A stretch of DNA of 64,000 nt from Nitrincola tibetensis (GCF_003284585.1 NZ_QKRX01000001.1:434001-498000), one strand, 5' to 3'; shown: positions 37,703 to 48,074, counted from the stretch's first letter. Notes: generated by a model not told the origin, from the sequence alone. A program made the numbers and translations.

Positions 37703-38710
37703 ATGACCCATCAGCACAATACATTGTTTAGGTATTTGACACTGCTACAGTTAATACCTAGATCACCGGGGTACAGAGCTACACCGACGCTGCAAGCCTT
37801 GTTGGAAGAGCGTGGCTTTCAGGTGGATCTAAGAAGCGTTCAGCGCGACCTTGAGAAAATGTCGAACAACTTCCCCTTGCTCTGCGATAAATCACAAAAA
37901 CCTTATCGCTGGTCATTCGACCCTGCGTTCAAAAGTAACCTTCCTGCTCTCGATACTCCCACTGCGCTTACCCTTGTCTTGGCAGAAGAGTATCTCAAAG
38001 GTTTGCTTCCTCAGGCGGCCATTGTTCAGCTCAATAACCAGTTTACGGCTGCACGAAAATACCTAGAACAACTGAAAGAAAGTGGTTTTAGTGATTGGAC
38101 TCGACATGTCAAAGCCATTCCTAATGGTAAGGCACTAATTCCGGCAACAATTAACCCGACAATCTGGGCAGAAGTTACCGATGCACTGCTAAAGGGCATT
38201 GCCTTAGATTTGACTTACTTGAGCCGAGCAAAAGGGGAGGAGAAACAATTTACACTTCATCCCCTCGGTCTAGTAGCAAGGCACAGCGTGACCTATCTGC
38301 TGGCCACTGTGGATGGCTACGAAGATATCAGACACTTTGCGCTTCATCGCATCAAGCAGGTTAAACAAAGCCGTGTTGTCTATCAGGCACAGCAAGATTT
38401 TGACATTGATGAATACCTCAAAAGTGGTGCATTTGGTTATCGGCTAGGCGAGCAAGAAATAGAACTAGTGGCCAAGATACGACCTGAAATCGCTTGGTTG
38501 TTATCAGAAACCCCCGTGAGTGAGCAACAGTCATTGTCTGAACCGGATGATGATGGATGGGTCACGCTGAAAGCCATAGTGCCGGATGACTTGCAAACGC
38601 AGTGGTGGGTGATGGGGCTTGGTGGGGAAATTATTGTGCTTGAACCAGCCCATTTAAGAAGCCGACTAGTCAGCTTGATCAACAATATGCAAAACCTTTA
38701 TAGCAAATAA
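37703..38710 (+). CDS. WYL-domain transcriptional regulator (YafY-like)
   Basis: A 335-residue regulator. The N-terminal winged helix (residues 5-70) has LRSVQRDLEKMS as recognition helix, followed by FPLLCDKSQKPYRW. The WYL domain spans about 150-235, with HPLGLVARHSVTYLLATVDG and FALHRIKQV. A WCX domain ends the chain. I favour the ATG at 37703 because family members begin this way; the frame is open 36 bases earlier with two ATGs. It lies between the GGCT gene and a membrane-protein gene, which starts 18 bases after it. WYL regulators often silence neighbouring defence genes. Confidence 0.85.
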   Translation: MTHQHNTLFRYLTLLQLIPRSPGYRATPTLQALLEERGFQVDLRSVQRDLEKMSNNFPLLCDKSQKPYRWSFDPAFKSNLPALDTPTALTLVLAEEYLKGLLPQAAIVQLNNQFTAARKYLEQLKESGFSDWTRHVKAIPNGKALIPATINPTIWAEVTDALLKGIALDLTYLSRAKGEEKQFTLHPLGLVARHSVTYLLATVDGYEDIRHFALHRIKQVKQSRVVYQAQQDFDIDEYLKSGAFGYRLGEQEIELVAKIRPEIAWLLSETPVSEQQSLSEPDDDGWVTLKAIVPDDLQTQWWVMGLGGEIIVLEPAHLRSRLVSLINNMQNLYSK

Positions 38711-38727
38711 CTGAAGAGAGTTAGTGA

Positions 38728-39969
38728 ATGGACAATATTTCTAAAGGGTTGGAACTCAGCAATCGCAATGTAAAATATTTTTTTATTGCAATTGTCATTT
38801 TACTTATAGGAATATCTTGGCTGGAAATCATCGATCATCATTCTGCTAAGTATGTTGATGCATCCTTGACTCAAGCCACTATTGCCTTCGCTATAGCACG
38901 CGCTTTCAATGGGATCATTTCAGTTTTCAAAGAGGTGTCTGTCACTGTGCCTCTCATAGGGTTAGAGCTAGCCATAGGACAGTTGCTGGACCCTGTCAAC
39001 GATCTAGTTGAGCAGTTTTCGTCATTGATGAAAATGGCTTTAGGATCCTTGATCATACAAAAAATCTTGCTTGAAATTGTTGCCAACAACTTCTTCAAAG
39101 TTATTTTCACTTTATCAGGCGTCATGCTTGCGCTTGTTGTCTACTTTGACAAACTTCGACTGATTAATGTGTTCTTTAAAAGCTTCGTTTTCTTGGCGAT
39201 GCTACGCTTTCTAGTTGCGCTTACTGTACTTTTCTATGCTGCCGTAGACAAAGCTTTTGTAGAGAGTAAAACGGAACAAGAAATGGCGTTTCTAGAGACC
39301 TATCCTCTGGAGTTAGAGAGCTTTACAGATGACACAGCCGTATCTGAAGAGTTAAGGGCAGCCCTAACACTGGACTTGCAAAATATTCAACAGGATGTAG
39401 CGCTTAAAGAAGAGCAAATCCAGCAGATTGATAATAATATTGTTCAATTAGATGAATTGTTCTTATCACTTGAAACAGATTTGCAAAACGTGAATGCTGA
39501 AATTGGTACTTTCCAGCGATTAAATATTATGAGTCGCGATGAGAGAGTCGTTCAGCTTAACGAAGCGATGAGCTCCAATAGAACTCAGAAGAGAGCCTTG
39601 GAAACTGAGCGCCGTGACTTGGTTCGTGAGTTGAATAATGCAAATAGAACGATTGTCGATATTGAGAACGCATTAGAAGGAAAATCTACAGGCCTCTTTG
39701 GCTCAATCAGTAGTGGCTTCACATCAATGACTTCTGGGTTGTCCAACTTCAGAGAAAAAGTTTCTCAGTACATCGAAAATATACAACAGGCTATTCCGTC
39801 ATTCATCAACCTCATGGCACTTTTTTTCTTTAAGACAATGATCTTGCCATTGCTATTTCTATTCGTCTTTTTAAAGGGTTTTAAGATGATCTGGGGAATC
39901 AATATGTGTGATGCGATCACCTCTGGTGTTGAGGATCTAAAGTCAGAAATTAAAGGCTCAAAAGCATAG
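38728..39969 (+). CDS. Membrane protein with long periplasmic or cytoplasmic coiled coil
   Basis: A 413-residue protein I cannot assign to a family. Hydrophobic helices lie at about 17-36, 100-118, 121-138 and 148-172. A long heptad-rich coiled coil runs about 210-315 (for example LDLQNIQQDVALKEEQIQQI). A serine/glycine-rich segment (SISSGFTSMTSGLSNF) follows, then a final membrane helix at about 352-378. The layout suggests an anchored sensor or pore-like effector. GAAGAG precedes the ATG. It is the last gene of the HEPN-to-membrane cluster, and a 115-base gap separates it from hsdM. Confidence 0.6.
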   Translation: MDNISKGLELSNRNVKYFFIAIVILLIGISWLEIIDHHSAKYVDASLTQATIAFAIARAFNGIISVFKEVSVTVPLIGLELAIGQLLDPVNDLVEQFSSLMKMALGSLIIQKILLEIVANNFFKVIFTLSGVMLALVVYFDKLRLINVFFKSFVFLAMLRFLVALTVLFYAAVDKAFVESKTEQEMAFLETYPLELESFTDDTAVSEELRAALTLDLQNIQQDVALKEEQIQQIDNNIVQLDELFLSLETDLQNVNAEIGTFQRLNIMSRDERVVQLNEAMSSNRTQKRALETERRDLVRELNNANRTIVDIENALEGKSTGLFGSISSGFTSMTSGLSNFREKVSQYIENIQQAIPSFINLMALFFFKTMILPLLFLFVFLKGFKMIWGINMCDAITSGVEDLKSEIKGSKA

Positions 39970-40084
39970 ATGCTTGCAGACGGGGCTGCTGTCAGACTGG
40001 TAGCCCCACTTGCCTGCTATGAACCCTTATGTAAATTGATATATATTACAATAAATTAGCTTGAATCAACTCGTAGGATTACCC

Positions 40085-42514
40085 ATGGACCACAGTGCAC
40101 ACAACAAACTTATATCTTTTATCTGGAGCATTGCTGACGATTGCTTAAGAGATGTGTATGTGCGAGGTAAGTATCGTGACGTAATTCTGCCCATGGTTGT
40201 GCTTCGCCGCCTAGATACACTACTGGAACCAACCAAAGAAGAAGTTTTGGATGAAGTGAAGTTCCAAAAAGAGTCGATGAACTCTATGGAGTTAGATGAG
40301 GAGCCGTTAAAGCAGGCTTCTGGTTATGTTTTTTATAATACTTCCAAGTGGACACTGAAAACGCTGTTATCCACAGCGACTAATAATACACAGATTCTTG
40401 AAGCAAATTTTGAAGACTACTTAAATGGCTTCAGTGATAACGTAAAAGAGATAATTAAGTGCTTTAATTTACGCGCTCAAATTCGACATATGGCTAGCAA
40501 GCAAGTTTTGCTCGATGTGGTTGAAAAATTTGTCTCTCCATATATCAATTTAACACCAAACACAGCAGAAGATCCTGATGGCAATCGATTACCGGCGCTA
40601 TCGAATCTAGGCATGGGCTACGTCTTTGAAGAGTTGATCCGTAAGTTCAACGAAGAAAACAATGAAGAAGCTGGAGAGCATTTTACGCCCCGTGAAGTGA
40701 TCGAGTTGATGACGCATTTGGTGTTTGATCCAGTTCAAGACCAGCTTCCATTGACCATGACTGTATATGATCCAGCCTGTGGTAGTGGGGGAATGCTCAC
40801 TGAATCACAAAACTTTATTGAGCAAAAGTATCCAAATGCTAACCGTGATATTTACCTTTACGGTAAAGAAATCAACGATGAAACCTACGCCATCTGCAAG
40901 TCTGACATGATGATCAAGGGTAATAACCCTGAAAATATTCGTGAAGGCTCCACCTTATCTACGGACGAGTTTGCCGGCTTTAAATTTGACTTCATGCTCT
41001 CCAATCCGCCCTATGGCAAAAGCTGGGCATCTGAACAAAAACACATCAAAGACAACAAAGATGTCATAGATACTCGTTTTAAAGTTAGTCTAAATGATTA
41101 CTGGGGCAAGGAAGAGGTGGTAGATGCCACTCCACGCTCCAGCGATGGCCAGTTGTTGTTCCTAATGGAAATGGTCAACAAGATGAAAGACCCCAGTGTC
41201 AGCCCGCTGGGTAGTCGTATTGCTTCGGTACATAATGGTTCTTCTTTATTTACCGGTGATGCAGGTGGAGGTGAGAGCAATATCCGCCGCTTTATTATCG
41301 AAAACGATATGTTAGATGCCATTGTGCAACTGCCTAATAACCTGTTCTACAACACCGGTATCACCACCTATATTTGGCTGTTAAACAACAACAAGCCAGA
41401 GCAGCGCAAAGGCAAAGTGCAGTTGATCGATGCCAGCCTGCTATATCGCAAGCTGCGCAAAAACTTGGGGAATAAGAACTGTGAGTTTGCCCCAGAGCAT
41501 ATCGCCGAAATTACCGACACTTACTTGTCTTGTGCCGCTATTGAGCGCCAGTTGGATGCGAACAACGACCCCGTTGGTATCGCCAGCAAAGTCTTTAATA
41601 ACGAAGATTTTGGCTATTACAAGGTGATCATTGAGTGCCCAGACAGACGCAAAGCCCGTTTTAGCCAGGGTGCCATTAACCCGCTGCGGTTCGATAAGCA
41701 ACTTAGTGAAGTCATGGCGCATCTTTATCAGCAATATGGTGAGCGCGTCTATGAGAAAACCGGCCATGGGGCAGACCACAAACAGAGCTTCTTAAAATCA
41801 ATTGAAAAAGAGATTCTAAGCTGGTGCGAAGAGCAAGATATCAGCCTGAATGCCAAAGCTAAAACCAAACTGCTGGATGTCAGCCACTGGTTAGCGCAAA
41901 AAGCATTGCTGCAAACGGCAGAGCAGCTAATGGACAACATTGGCGAGGCAGAGTTTGACGACTACAACCAGTTTAAACAGTTGGTCGATGACACCTTAAA
42001 AGCCATTGGCACTAAACTATCTGGCCCAGAGAAAAACAGCATTCTCAACGCCGTAAGCTGGTACGAAGAAACTGCGGTAAAAGTGATCAATAAAGTTGTG
42101 AAGCTGAGCGGTGATAAGTTAGCAGCATTACTGGATCATTTGGGCTGCACGGAAGGCGACCTGCCAGATTTTGGTTACTTCCCCACAAGTAAGAAAGGTG
42201 AATATATCACCTATGAGACTAACGCCGATTTACGCGACAGCGAATTCGTGCCGCTATCCGGTGGTGACAAGCAGCAAAGTATTCATCAATACTTCCTGGA
42301 TGAAGTAAAACCGCACGTTGCCGAGGCCTGGATTAATCTGGATTCGGTGAAAATTGGCTATGAAATCAGTTTTAACAAGTACTTCTACCGCCATAAACCG
42401 CTACGTTCTTTGGAGGAAGTTGCGGCTGATATTATTAGCCTGGAGCAGAAAGCTGAAGGCTTAATTACGCAGATTTTGGGTGTGAAAGTTACTGAAGCTC
42501 AGGGAGAAGCGTAA
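40085..42514 (+). CDS. hsdM: Type I restriction-modification methyltransferase subunit HsdM
   Basis: An 809-residue N6-adenine methyltransferase. The N-terminal HsdM_N domain covers about residues 10-150. Motif I (SAM binding) is DPACGSGG at 229-236, and catalytic motif IV is NPPYG at 307-311. A long C-terminal extension (about 500-809) goes beyond the minimal 500-residue HsdM and is seen in large type I MTases. I chose the ATG at 40085 because AGGA lies seven bases before it; an upstream in-frame TTG is less likely. It overlaps hsdS by one base (TAATG). Confidence 0.95.
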   Translation: MDHSAHNKLISFIWSIADDCLRDVYVRGKYRDVILPMVVLRRLDTLLEPTKEEVLDEVKFQKESMNSMELDEEPLKQASGYVFYNTSKWTLKTLLSTATNNTQILEANFEDYLNGFSDNVKEIIKCFNLRAQIRHMASKQVLLDVVEKFVSPYINLTPNTAEDPDGNRLPALSNLGMGYVFEELIRKFNEENNEEAGEHFTPREVIELMTHLVFDPVQDQLPLTMTVYDPACGSGGMLTESQNFIEQKYPNANRDIYLYGKEINDETYAICKSDMMIKGNNPENIREGSTLSTDEFAGFKFDFMLSNPPYGKSWASEQKHIKDNKDVIDTRFKVSLNDYWGKEEVVDATPRSSDGQLLFLMEMVNKMKDPSVSPLGSRIASVHNGSSLFTGDAGGGESNIRRFIIENDMLDAIVQLPNNLFYNTGITTYIWLLNNNKPEQRKGKVQLIDASLLYRKLRKNLGNKNCEFAPEHIAEITDTYLSCAAIERQLDANNDPVGIASKVFNNEDFGYYKVIIECPDRRKARFSQGAINPLRFDKQLSEVMAHLYQQYGERVYEKTGHGADHKQSFLKSIEKEILSWCEEQDISLNAKAKTKLLDVSHWLAQKALLQTAEQLMDNIGEAEFDDYNQFKQLVDDTLKAIGTKLSGPEKNSILNAVSWYEETAVKVINKVVKLSGDKLAALLDHLGCTEGDLPDFGYFPTSKKGEYITYETNADLRDSEFVPLSGGDKQQSIHQYFLDEVKPHVAEAWINLDSVKIGYEISFNKYFYRHKPLRSLEEVAADIISLEQKAEGLITQILGVKVTEAQGEA

Positions 42515-43863
42515 TGGAGAGTTTGGGGGTGATGCAAAGATATGATGATTGTCAAAAGACCCATATTCATTCTGTTGAGAATATTCCTTGCGGTTGGAAT
42601 ATCGTAAGGTTTCATGATGTATTTAGCTTCTCAAAGGGATTGAATATAACAAAAGAAAACCTTCAAGAACATGGTATTCCCTGTCTCAACTATGGAGAGA
42701 TTCACTCAAAATTTGGTTTTGAGCTTCGCCCAGAAATTCATCCGCTTAAATGTGTTGACGAAAAGTATCTAAAGAATAATAAAAAATCGATACTGCGTTT
42801 TGGTGATTTTATATTTGCGGATACTTCAGAGGATTACGAAGGTGCAGGTAATTTCACTTATTTGAATAGTGAAGATGAAATTTTTGCAGGCTACCATACA
42901 TTAGTTTGTCGTTTGAAAATAAGTGTTAACGAAAGATACCTTGCTTACGTAATTGATTCTGAAGCATTTAGACTTCAGGTTCGTAGGGCAGTAAAAGGTG
43001 TTAAGGTATTCAGTATTACTCAGGGCATTTTAAAAGGGGCCAAACTTTGGCTTGCTAGTAAAAATGAACAAACCCTAATCGCCAACTTTCTCGACCAAAA
43101 AACAGCGCAAATCGATGAAGCTATCGCCATTAAAGAGCAGCAAATCAACCTACTAAAAGAGCGCAAGCAAATTATTATTCAGCAAGCGGTTACCCAAGGG
43201 TTGGATCCTAATGTGCCGATGAAGGATTCGGGCGTTGAGTGGATTGGCAAGATACCGGCGCATTGGGAGGTTAAGCGAGCTAAATATATCTTTGACGAGA
43301 TTGACGAACGTTCTAAAACAGGTGATGAAGAATTACTTTCCGTTTCACACATGACGGGAGTTACGCCACGATCGGAAAAAAATGTGTCGATGTTTATGGC
43401 AGAGGATTACACAGGATCAAAGCTTTGCAGAGAAAATGATTTAGTCATTAATATCATGTGGGCATGGATGGGCGCTCTGGGCGTCTCCGACCGTGTTGGC
43501 ATTGTGAGTCCCTCATACAGTGTTTTTAGACAAAAAGTCAAAAATACATTTAATTCCAATTATTTAGAGTATCTATTAAAAAGCGTTAATTATGTAGAGT
43601 ACTACAACAAAGTATCTACAGGGCTGCATTCATCAAGGCTTCGATTTTATGGGCATATGCTTTTCGCTATGAAATTTGGTTATCCCAGTTATCAAGAGCA
43701 AAACGTAATTATGACCTTTCTAAGCGAGCAAACTAGTAAAATAGACTTAGCTTTGGACTCGCTTATGGTTCAAATCGAAAAGCTCAAAGAATACAAAACT
43801 ACATTAATCAACAGCGCTGTAACTGGCAAAGTTAAAATCAGCCCAGAAATGGTTGAGCAATAG
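42514..43863 (+). CDS. hsdS: Type I restriction specificity subunit HsdS
   Basis: A 449-residue specificity subunit with two target-recognition domains (about residues 25-185 and 240-400). Each is followed by a conserved coiled-coil spacer: NFLDQKTAQIDEAIAIKEQQ with LLKERKQIIIQQAVTQG centrally, and FLSEQTSKIDLALDSL with LKEYKTTLINSAVTGK at the end. It sets the split DNA recognition sequence for methylation and cleavage. TRD sequences differ in style from the flanking conserved parts, as expected for exchangeable modules. It is coupled to hsdM by TAATG. Confidence 0.95.
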   Translation: MESLGVMQRYDDCQKTHIHSVENIPCGWNIVRFHDVFSFSKGLNITKENLQEHGIPCLNYGEIHSKFGFELRPEIHPLKCVDEKYLKNNKKSILRFGDFIFADTSEDYEGAGNFTYLNSEDEIFAGYHTLVCRLKISVNERYLAYVIDSEAFRLQVRRAVKGVKVFSITQGILKGAKLWLASKNEQTLIANFLDQKTAQIDEAIAIKEQQINLLKERKQIIIQQAVTQGLDPNVPMKDSGVEWIGKIPAHWEVKRAKYIFDEIDERSKTGDEELLSVSHMTGVTPRSEKNVSMFMAEDYTGSKLCRENDLVINIMWAWMGALGVSDRVGIVSPSYSVFRQKVKNTFNSNYLEYLLKSVNYVEYYNKVSTGLHSSRLRFYGHMLFAMKFGYPSYQEQNVIMTFLSEQTSKIDLALDSLMVQIEKLKEYKTTLINSAVTGKVKISPEMVEQ

Positions 43864-43872
43864 GACGCGAAT

Positions 43873-45036
43873 ATGTTCACGGTGAATTATCAAACCAATC
43901 GCATTAGCCCGGTAAAAATCAAAACCTTCAGTGAACTGGGCTTTACTGAGCGTAAGCACTTGCAGGAATGGTTAGCGTATCAGCCTGATGCACTAGGCGA
44001 AGAGCTGTTGATCATCCAAAAAGAGTTCGATGGTTTTGATGATACCCGTGAACGCCTTGATTTATTGGCGCTGGATAAAGACGGCAATCTGGTGATTATT
44101 GAAAACAAGCTGGACGACAGTGGCCGTGATGTGGTGTGGCAGGCCCTTAAGTATGCCTCTTACTGTGCCAGCCTGACCAAGGCACAAATTGTCGAGATTT
44201 ATCAGCAATACCTCGACCGCTATGAGCCTGTGGCAAGCGAGTCAGAGGTAAACACACCACAACATGCCGCCGCCCGTATTTGTGAATTTTTGGATGCACC
44301 AGACCTTGATGAAGTAAAGCTGAACCTTGGCAATAGCCAACGCTTAATGCTAGTAGCAGCTAATTTTCGCAAGGAAGTAACCAGCACTGCACTCTGGTTA
44401 TTGGGTCAGGGCATTAATATCGCCTGCTTTAAAATTACTCCCTATGCCTTGGGCGAGCAGTTACTGATTAATCTCGATCAGATTATTCCTACCCCAGAAG
44501 CCAAAGAGCTGATGATAGGCATCAGCGCCAAAGAAGCCGAAGAGAAAAGCACGGAAGTCGTTATCAAAAATCGCTATAACGTTCGGCGTGATTACTGGGA
44601 GCAGCTGCTTGAGGTTTTTCAAAAAAGCCCATGTCAGCTTTACAACAATATCAGTCCAAGCAAAGATCATTGGTTGTCGGCTGGTTCTGGTTTAAGTGGT
44701 TGCCCTTATAACTTAATTTTTCTTCAAAAAGAGATAAGAGTAGAGTTTTCTATCAGTCGCAGCCAAACTGAAGAGAATAAATTTATATTTGATTGCTTGC
44801 ACAAGCAGCGAGAGGCTATTGAACAGTCTTTTGGTCAACCTCTGCATTGGATGAGACTGGATGACAAAAAAATGTCTCGAATCCATTTCTCTGTTGAAAT
44901 TGAAGGGTATAACAAAGATAACTGGGCAAGGGCCATCTCATGGCATCAAGAGCACATGATTAAGCTTGAGCAAGCGTTAAAAGCACCTTTGCAGCAAGCA
45001 GCGCAAATGCTTAAGTTTAAGGATAACAAGGAGTAA
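43873..45036 (+). CDS. DUF4268 protein with PD-(D/E)XK nuclease-like N-terminus
   Basis: A 387-residue protein. The N-terminal 130 residues look like a PD-(D/E)XK or NucS-like nuclease domain: RLDLLALDKDGNLVIIENK gives the D...ExK pattern, followed by a QALKYASYC helix. The C-terminal half (about 235-380) is DUF4268: RRDYWEQLLEVF, then LYNNISPSKDHWL and RVEFSISR. It is inserted between hsdS and hsdR with ten and two bases to its neighbours, so it belongs to the restriction operon. Its role is unknown; an accessory nuclease or a guard of the type I complex are both possible. Confidence 0.8.
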   Translation: MFTVNYQTNRISPVKIKTFSELGFTERKHLQEWLAYQPDALGEELLIIQKEFDGFDDTRERLDLLALDKDGNLVIIENKLDDSGRDVVWQALKYASYCASLTKAQIVEIYQQYLDRYEPVASESEVNTPQHAAARICEFLDAPDLDEVKLNLGNSQRLMLVAANFRKEVTSTALWLLGQGINIACFKITPYALGEQLLINLDQIIPTPEAKELMIGISAKEAEEKSTEVVIKNRYNVRRDYWEQLLEVFQKSPCQLYNNISPSKDHWLSAGSGLSGCPYNLIFLQKEIRVEFSISRSQTEENKFIFDCLHKQREAIEQSFGQPLHWMRLDDKKMSRIHFSVEIEGYNKDNWARAISWHQEHMIKLEQALKAPLQQAAQMLKFKDNKE

Positions 45037-45038
45037 AC

Positions 45039-48000
45039 ATGGTTAGTCAAACCAATGAACTGGCATTGGAAACGGCCATAGAGCGGGCTTTGATTGGATC
45101 TAGTTTTGAAGATGAAGTCGGTTCTGTTTCAGATGCGTTAGTTCCTAGTTATGTAAACTCACATCAAGGATATCAATCGGGGCATCCAGATAGTTTTGAT
45201 AAACAGTTTGCCCTAGATACGCTGTTTTTTTGGCGGTTTTTAGAGAAAACCCAGCCCACAGAGTTAGTAAAATTACAGAAAAATAATCCGAAAGATTGGC
45301 AGCGTAAGGTTCTTGAGCGTTATGACCGTGTAATCAAATCTAAAGGTGTGTTGCATCTATTGAAGAAAGGGCTGTCTGTTGATAATGCTCACCTTAATTT
45401 GATGTATCCAGCCCCTTTAGCCAGCAGTAGTGAGCAAGTTCACCTAAATTTCATAGAAAATATTTTCAGTTGTACCCGCCAAGTTCGCTACTCAAGTGCT
45501 AATCCACTGCAAGAAATAGATATGGTTTTGTTTATTAATGGTATTCCATTGATAACCCTAGAGCTTAAAAATGCATGGACAGGGCAAACCGCACGCTATC
45601 ACGGCCAAAAACAGTATCGAGAAGATAGAGATCCCTCTCAGCCATTGTTGCAGTTTGGTCGATGTGTAGTGCACATGGCTGTTGATACTGATGAAGTGTA
45701 TATGACCACAAAACTTGCGGGAAATAAGACCTTCTTTTTACCCTTTAACAAAGGTCATTTACACGGTCAGGGAAATCCACCGAATCCCTCAGGTCATAAA
45801 ACAGCTTATTTGTGGAATGAAGTTTTTCGAAAAGAGAGTATTGCTAATATTCTTCAGCATTTTGTGCGGATGGACGGCACTAGTAAGGACCCCATCAATA
45901 AACGAACCTTGTTCTTCCCTCGTTATCATCAGATGGATGTTGTTCGAAAACTGGTGAATCATGCTTCAAATAACGGAGTGGGACATACCTACCTCATCCA
46001 GCACTCAGCTGGTTCCGGTAAATCTAACTCGATTACATGGGCTGCATACCAATTGATAGAGACCTATCCCGCTAATGAAGCCATAGCACAGGGTAAGAAT
46101 CTTGATGAGCCTTTGTTTGACTCTGTCATCGTTGTTACGGATAGACGATTACTCGATAAACAATTACGGGACAATATTAGAGAATTTTCCGAAGTAAAAA
46201 ACATAATTGCACCTGCACATAAGTCGAGTGAACTTAAGCAGGCGCTGGAGACTGGCAAAAAAATCATCATTACAACCATTCAGAAGTTTCCATTCATCAT
46301 TGATGGAATAGCTGATCTTAGTGATAAACGTTTTGCGGTTATTATTGATGAAGCACATAGCTCTCAATCAGGCTCGGCTCATGACAACATGAATCGTGTA
46401 ATGGGCAAAGCTGAAATAGAAGAGCTGGAAGATGCGCAGGATAAAATTTTACAGGCTATGCAATCAAGAAAGATGCGAGGAAACGCCTCTTACTTGGCCT
46501 TTACAGCGACACCGAAAAATTCAACTTTAGAGAAGTTTGGTGAAAAGCAACTAGATGGAAGCTTCAAACCATTTCATCTCTATTCCATGAAGCAAGCCAT
46601 TGAGGAAGGTTTCATCTTAGATGTTTTAGCTAATTACACAACCTACCGAAGCTTTTATGAAATAGAAAAGTCGATAGCCGAAAACCCTTTGTTCGATACT
46701 GCCAAAGCACAAAAGAGGCTGAGAAGCTATGTAGAACGCAGTCAACAAACCATTGCTACTAAAGCAGAGATAATGCTTGATCACTTTGTGACATCGGTTG
46801 TGAATACCAAAAAGCTCAAAGGACAAGGTAAGGGGATCATCGTTACTCAAAATATTGAAATGGCGATTCGTTATTTTCAGGCCATTAATCGAAAATTAGA
46901 TGAGTATGGTAATCCCTTCAAAGCGTTAGTTGCTTTCTCTGGTAGCAAAGAGGTTGATGGTATTGAATATACCGAAGCTAGTATGAATGGTTTTGCCGAG
47001 TCAGATACCCGCGATAAGTTCGATACCTCTGAATACCGTCTTTTGATTGTCGCAAACAAATACTTGACTGGCTTTGATCAGCCTAAGCTTTGTGCCATGT
47101 ACGTAGACAAAAAACTTGCAGGTGTTTTGTGTGTGCAGGCATTGTCAAGATTGAATCGCAGTGCACCCAAATTAGGCAAGAAAACGGAAGATTTATTTGT
47201 CCTGGATTTTTTTAACGCCGTTGAAGACATTAAAGCCGCTTTCGACCCTTTTTACACGGCAACTTCACTGTCTGAAGCGACTGATATCAATGTATTGCAT
47301 GAGTTGAAAGACACATTGAGTGATGTTGGTGTGTATGAGTGGTCTGAAGTGGAACAGTTTGTAACACTTTACTTTAACGATGCCGATGCTGAAGCACTAA
47401 GTCCTATCATTGATACGGCAGTTAGTCGATTCGATAAAGAGTTAGAGCTTGAAATTGAAGAACAAATCGACTTTAAAATCAAAGCCAAACAGTTTGTGAA
47501 AATCTACGGCCAAATGGCGTCGATCATGCCCTATGAGATCCTAGCATGGGAAAAACTCTTCTGGTTTCTCAAGTTTCTCATCCCAAAACTGAAAATTGAT
47601 GATCCGGAGTCGAATCAAATAGATGCGTTGTTAGATTCAGTTGACCTGAGTTCGTATGGACTTCAGCGAGTAAAACTCAATCATGCTATTGGGCTTGATC
47701 AGAATGAAACTGAGTTAGACCCGCAAAACCCTAATCCTCGTGGTTATCGTGGTGGGGAAAAGGAAACAGATCCTCTAGATGAAATCATCAAAACCTTTAA
47801 TGAGCGCTGGTTTCAAGGTTGGAGCGCGACTCCAGAAGAGCAACGTGTCAAGTTCATCAACATCGCTGAGGGGATCCGCAACCATCCAGACTTTGAAGCT
47901 AAATATCAAAACAACCCCGATCCACATAATCGGGAGCTAGCTTTTGAGAAAATGCTTAAAGAGATAATGCTCCAGCGTCGTAAGGAAGAGCTAGAGCTTT

Positions 48001-48074
48001 ACAAGCTGTTTGCAAATGACATGTCTTTCAAAACATCTTGGACGCAAAGTATGCAGAGGATGGTGGGGCTGTAG
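45039..48074 (+). CDS. hsdR: Type I restriction endonuclease/translocase subunit HsdR
   Basis: A 1011-residue motor-nuclease. The N-terminal PD-(D/E)XK domain has EIDMVLFINGIPLITLELK. The SF2 translocase has Walker A AGSGKS at about residue 324 and IIDEAHS (about 435-441), then the TATP motif and ALSRLNRSAP (motif VI-like). The C-terminal helical domain binds HsdM. When unmethylated sites are met, HsdMSR complexes pull DNA and cut at a distance. It is full length and intact. Confidence 0.95.
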   Translation: MVSQTNELALETAIERALIGSSFEDEVGSVSDALVPSYVNSHQGYQSGHPDSFDKQFALDTLFFWRFLEKTQPTELVKLQKNNPKDWQRKVLERYDRVIKSKGVLHLLKKGLSVDNAHLNLMYPAPLASSSEQVHLNFIENIFSCTRQVRYSSANPLQEIDMVLFINGIPLITLELKNAWTGQTARYHGQKQYREDRDPSQPLLQFGRCVVHMAVDTDEVYMTTKLAGNKTFFLPFNKGHLHGQGNPPNPSGHKTAYLWNEVFRKESIANILQHFVRMDGTSKDPINKRTLFFPRYHQMDVVRKLVNHASNNGVGHTYLIQHSAGSGKSNSITWAAYQLIETYPANEAIAQGKNLDEPLFDSVIVVTDRRLLDKQLRDNIREFSEVKNIIAPAHKSSELKQALETGKKIIITTIQKFPFIIDGIADLSDKRFAVIIDEAHSSQSGSAHDNMNRVMGKAEIEELEDAQDKILQAMQSRKMRGNASYLAFTATPKNSTLEKFGEKQLDGSFKPFHLYSMKQAIEEGFILDVLANYTTYRSFYEIEKSIAENPLFDTAKAQKRLRSYVERSQQTIATKAEIMLDHFVTSVVNTKKLKGQGKGIIVTQNIEMAIRYFQAINRKLDEYGNPFKALVAFSGSKEVDGIEYTEASMNGFAESDTRDKFDTSEYRLLIVANKYLTGFDQPKLCAMYVDKKLAGVLCVQALSRLNRSAPKLGKKTEDLFVLDFFNAVEDIKAAFDPFYTATSLSEATDINVLHELKDTLSDVGVYEWSEVEQFVTLYFNDADAEALSPIIDTAVSRFDKELELEIEEQIDFKIKAKQFVKIYGQMASIMPYEILAWEKLFWFLKFLIPKLKIDDPESNQIDALLDSVDLSSYGLQRVKLNHAIGLDQNETELDPQNPNPRGYRGGEKETDPLDEIIKTFNERWFQGWSATPEEQRVKFINIAEGIRNHPDFEAKYQNNPDPHNRELAFEKMLKEIMLQRRKEELELYKLFANDMSFKTSWTQSMQRMVGL

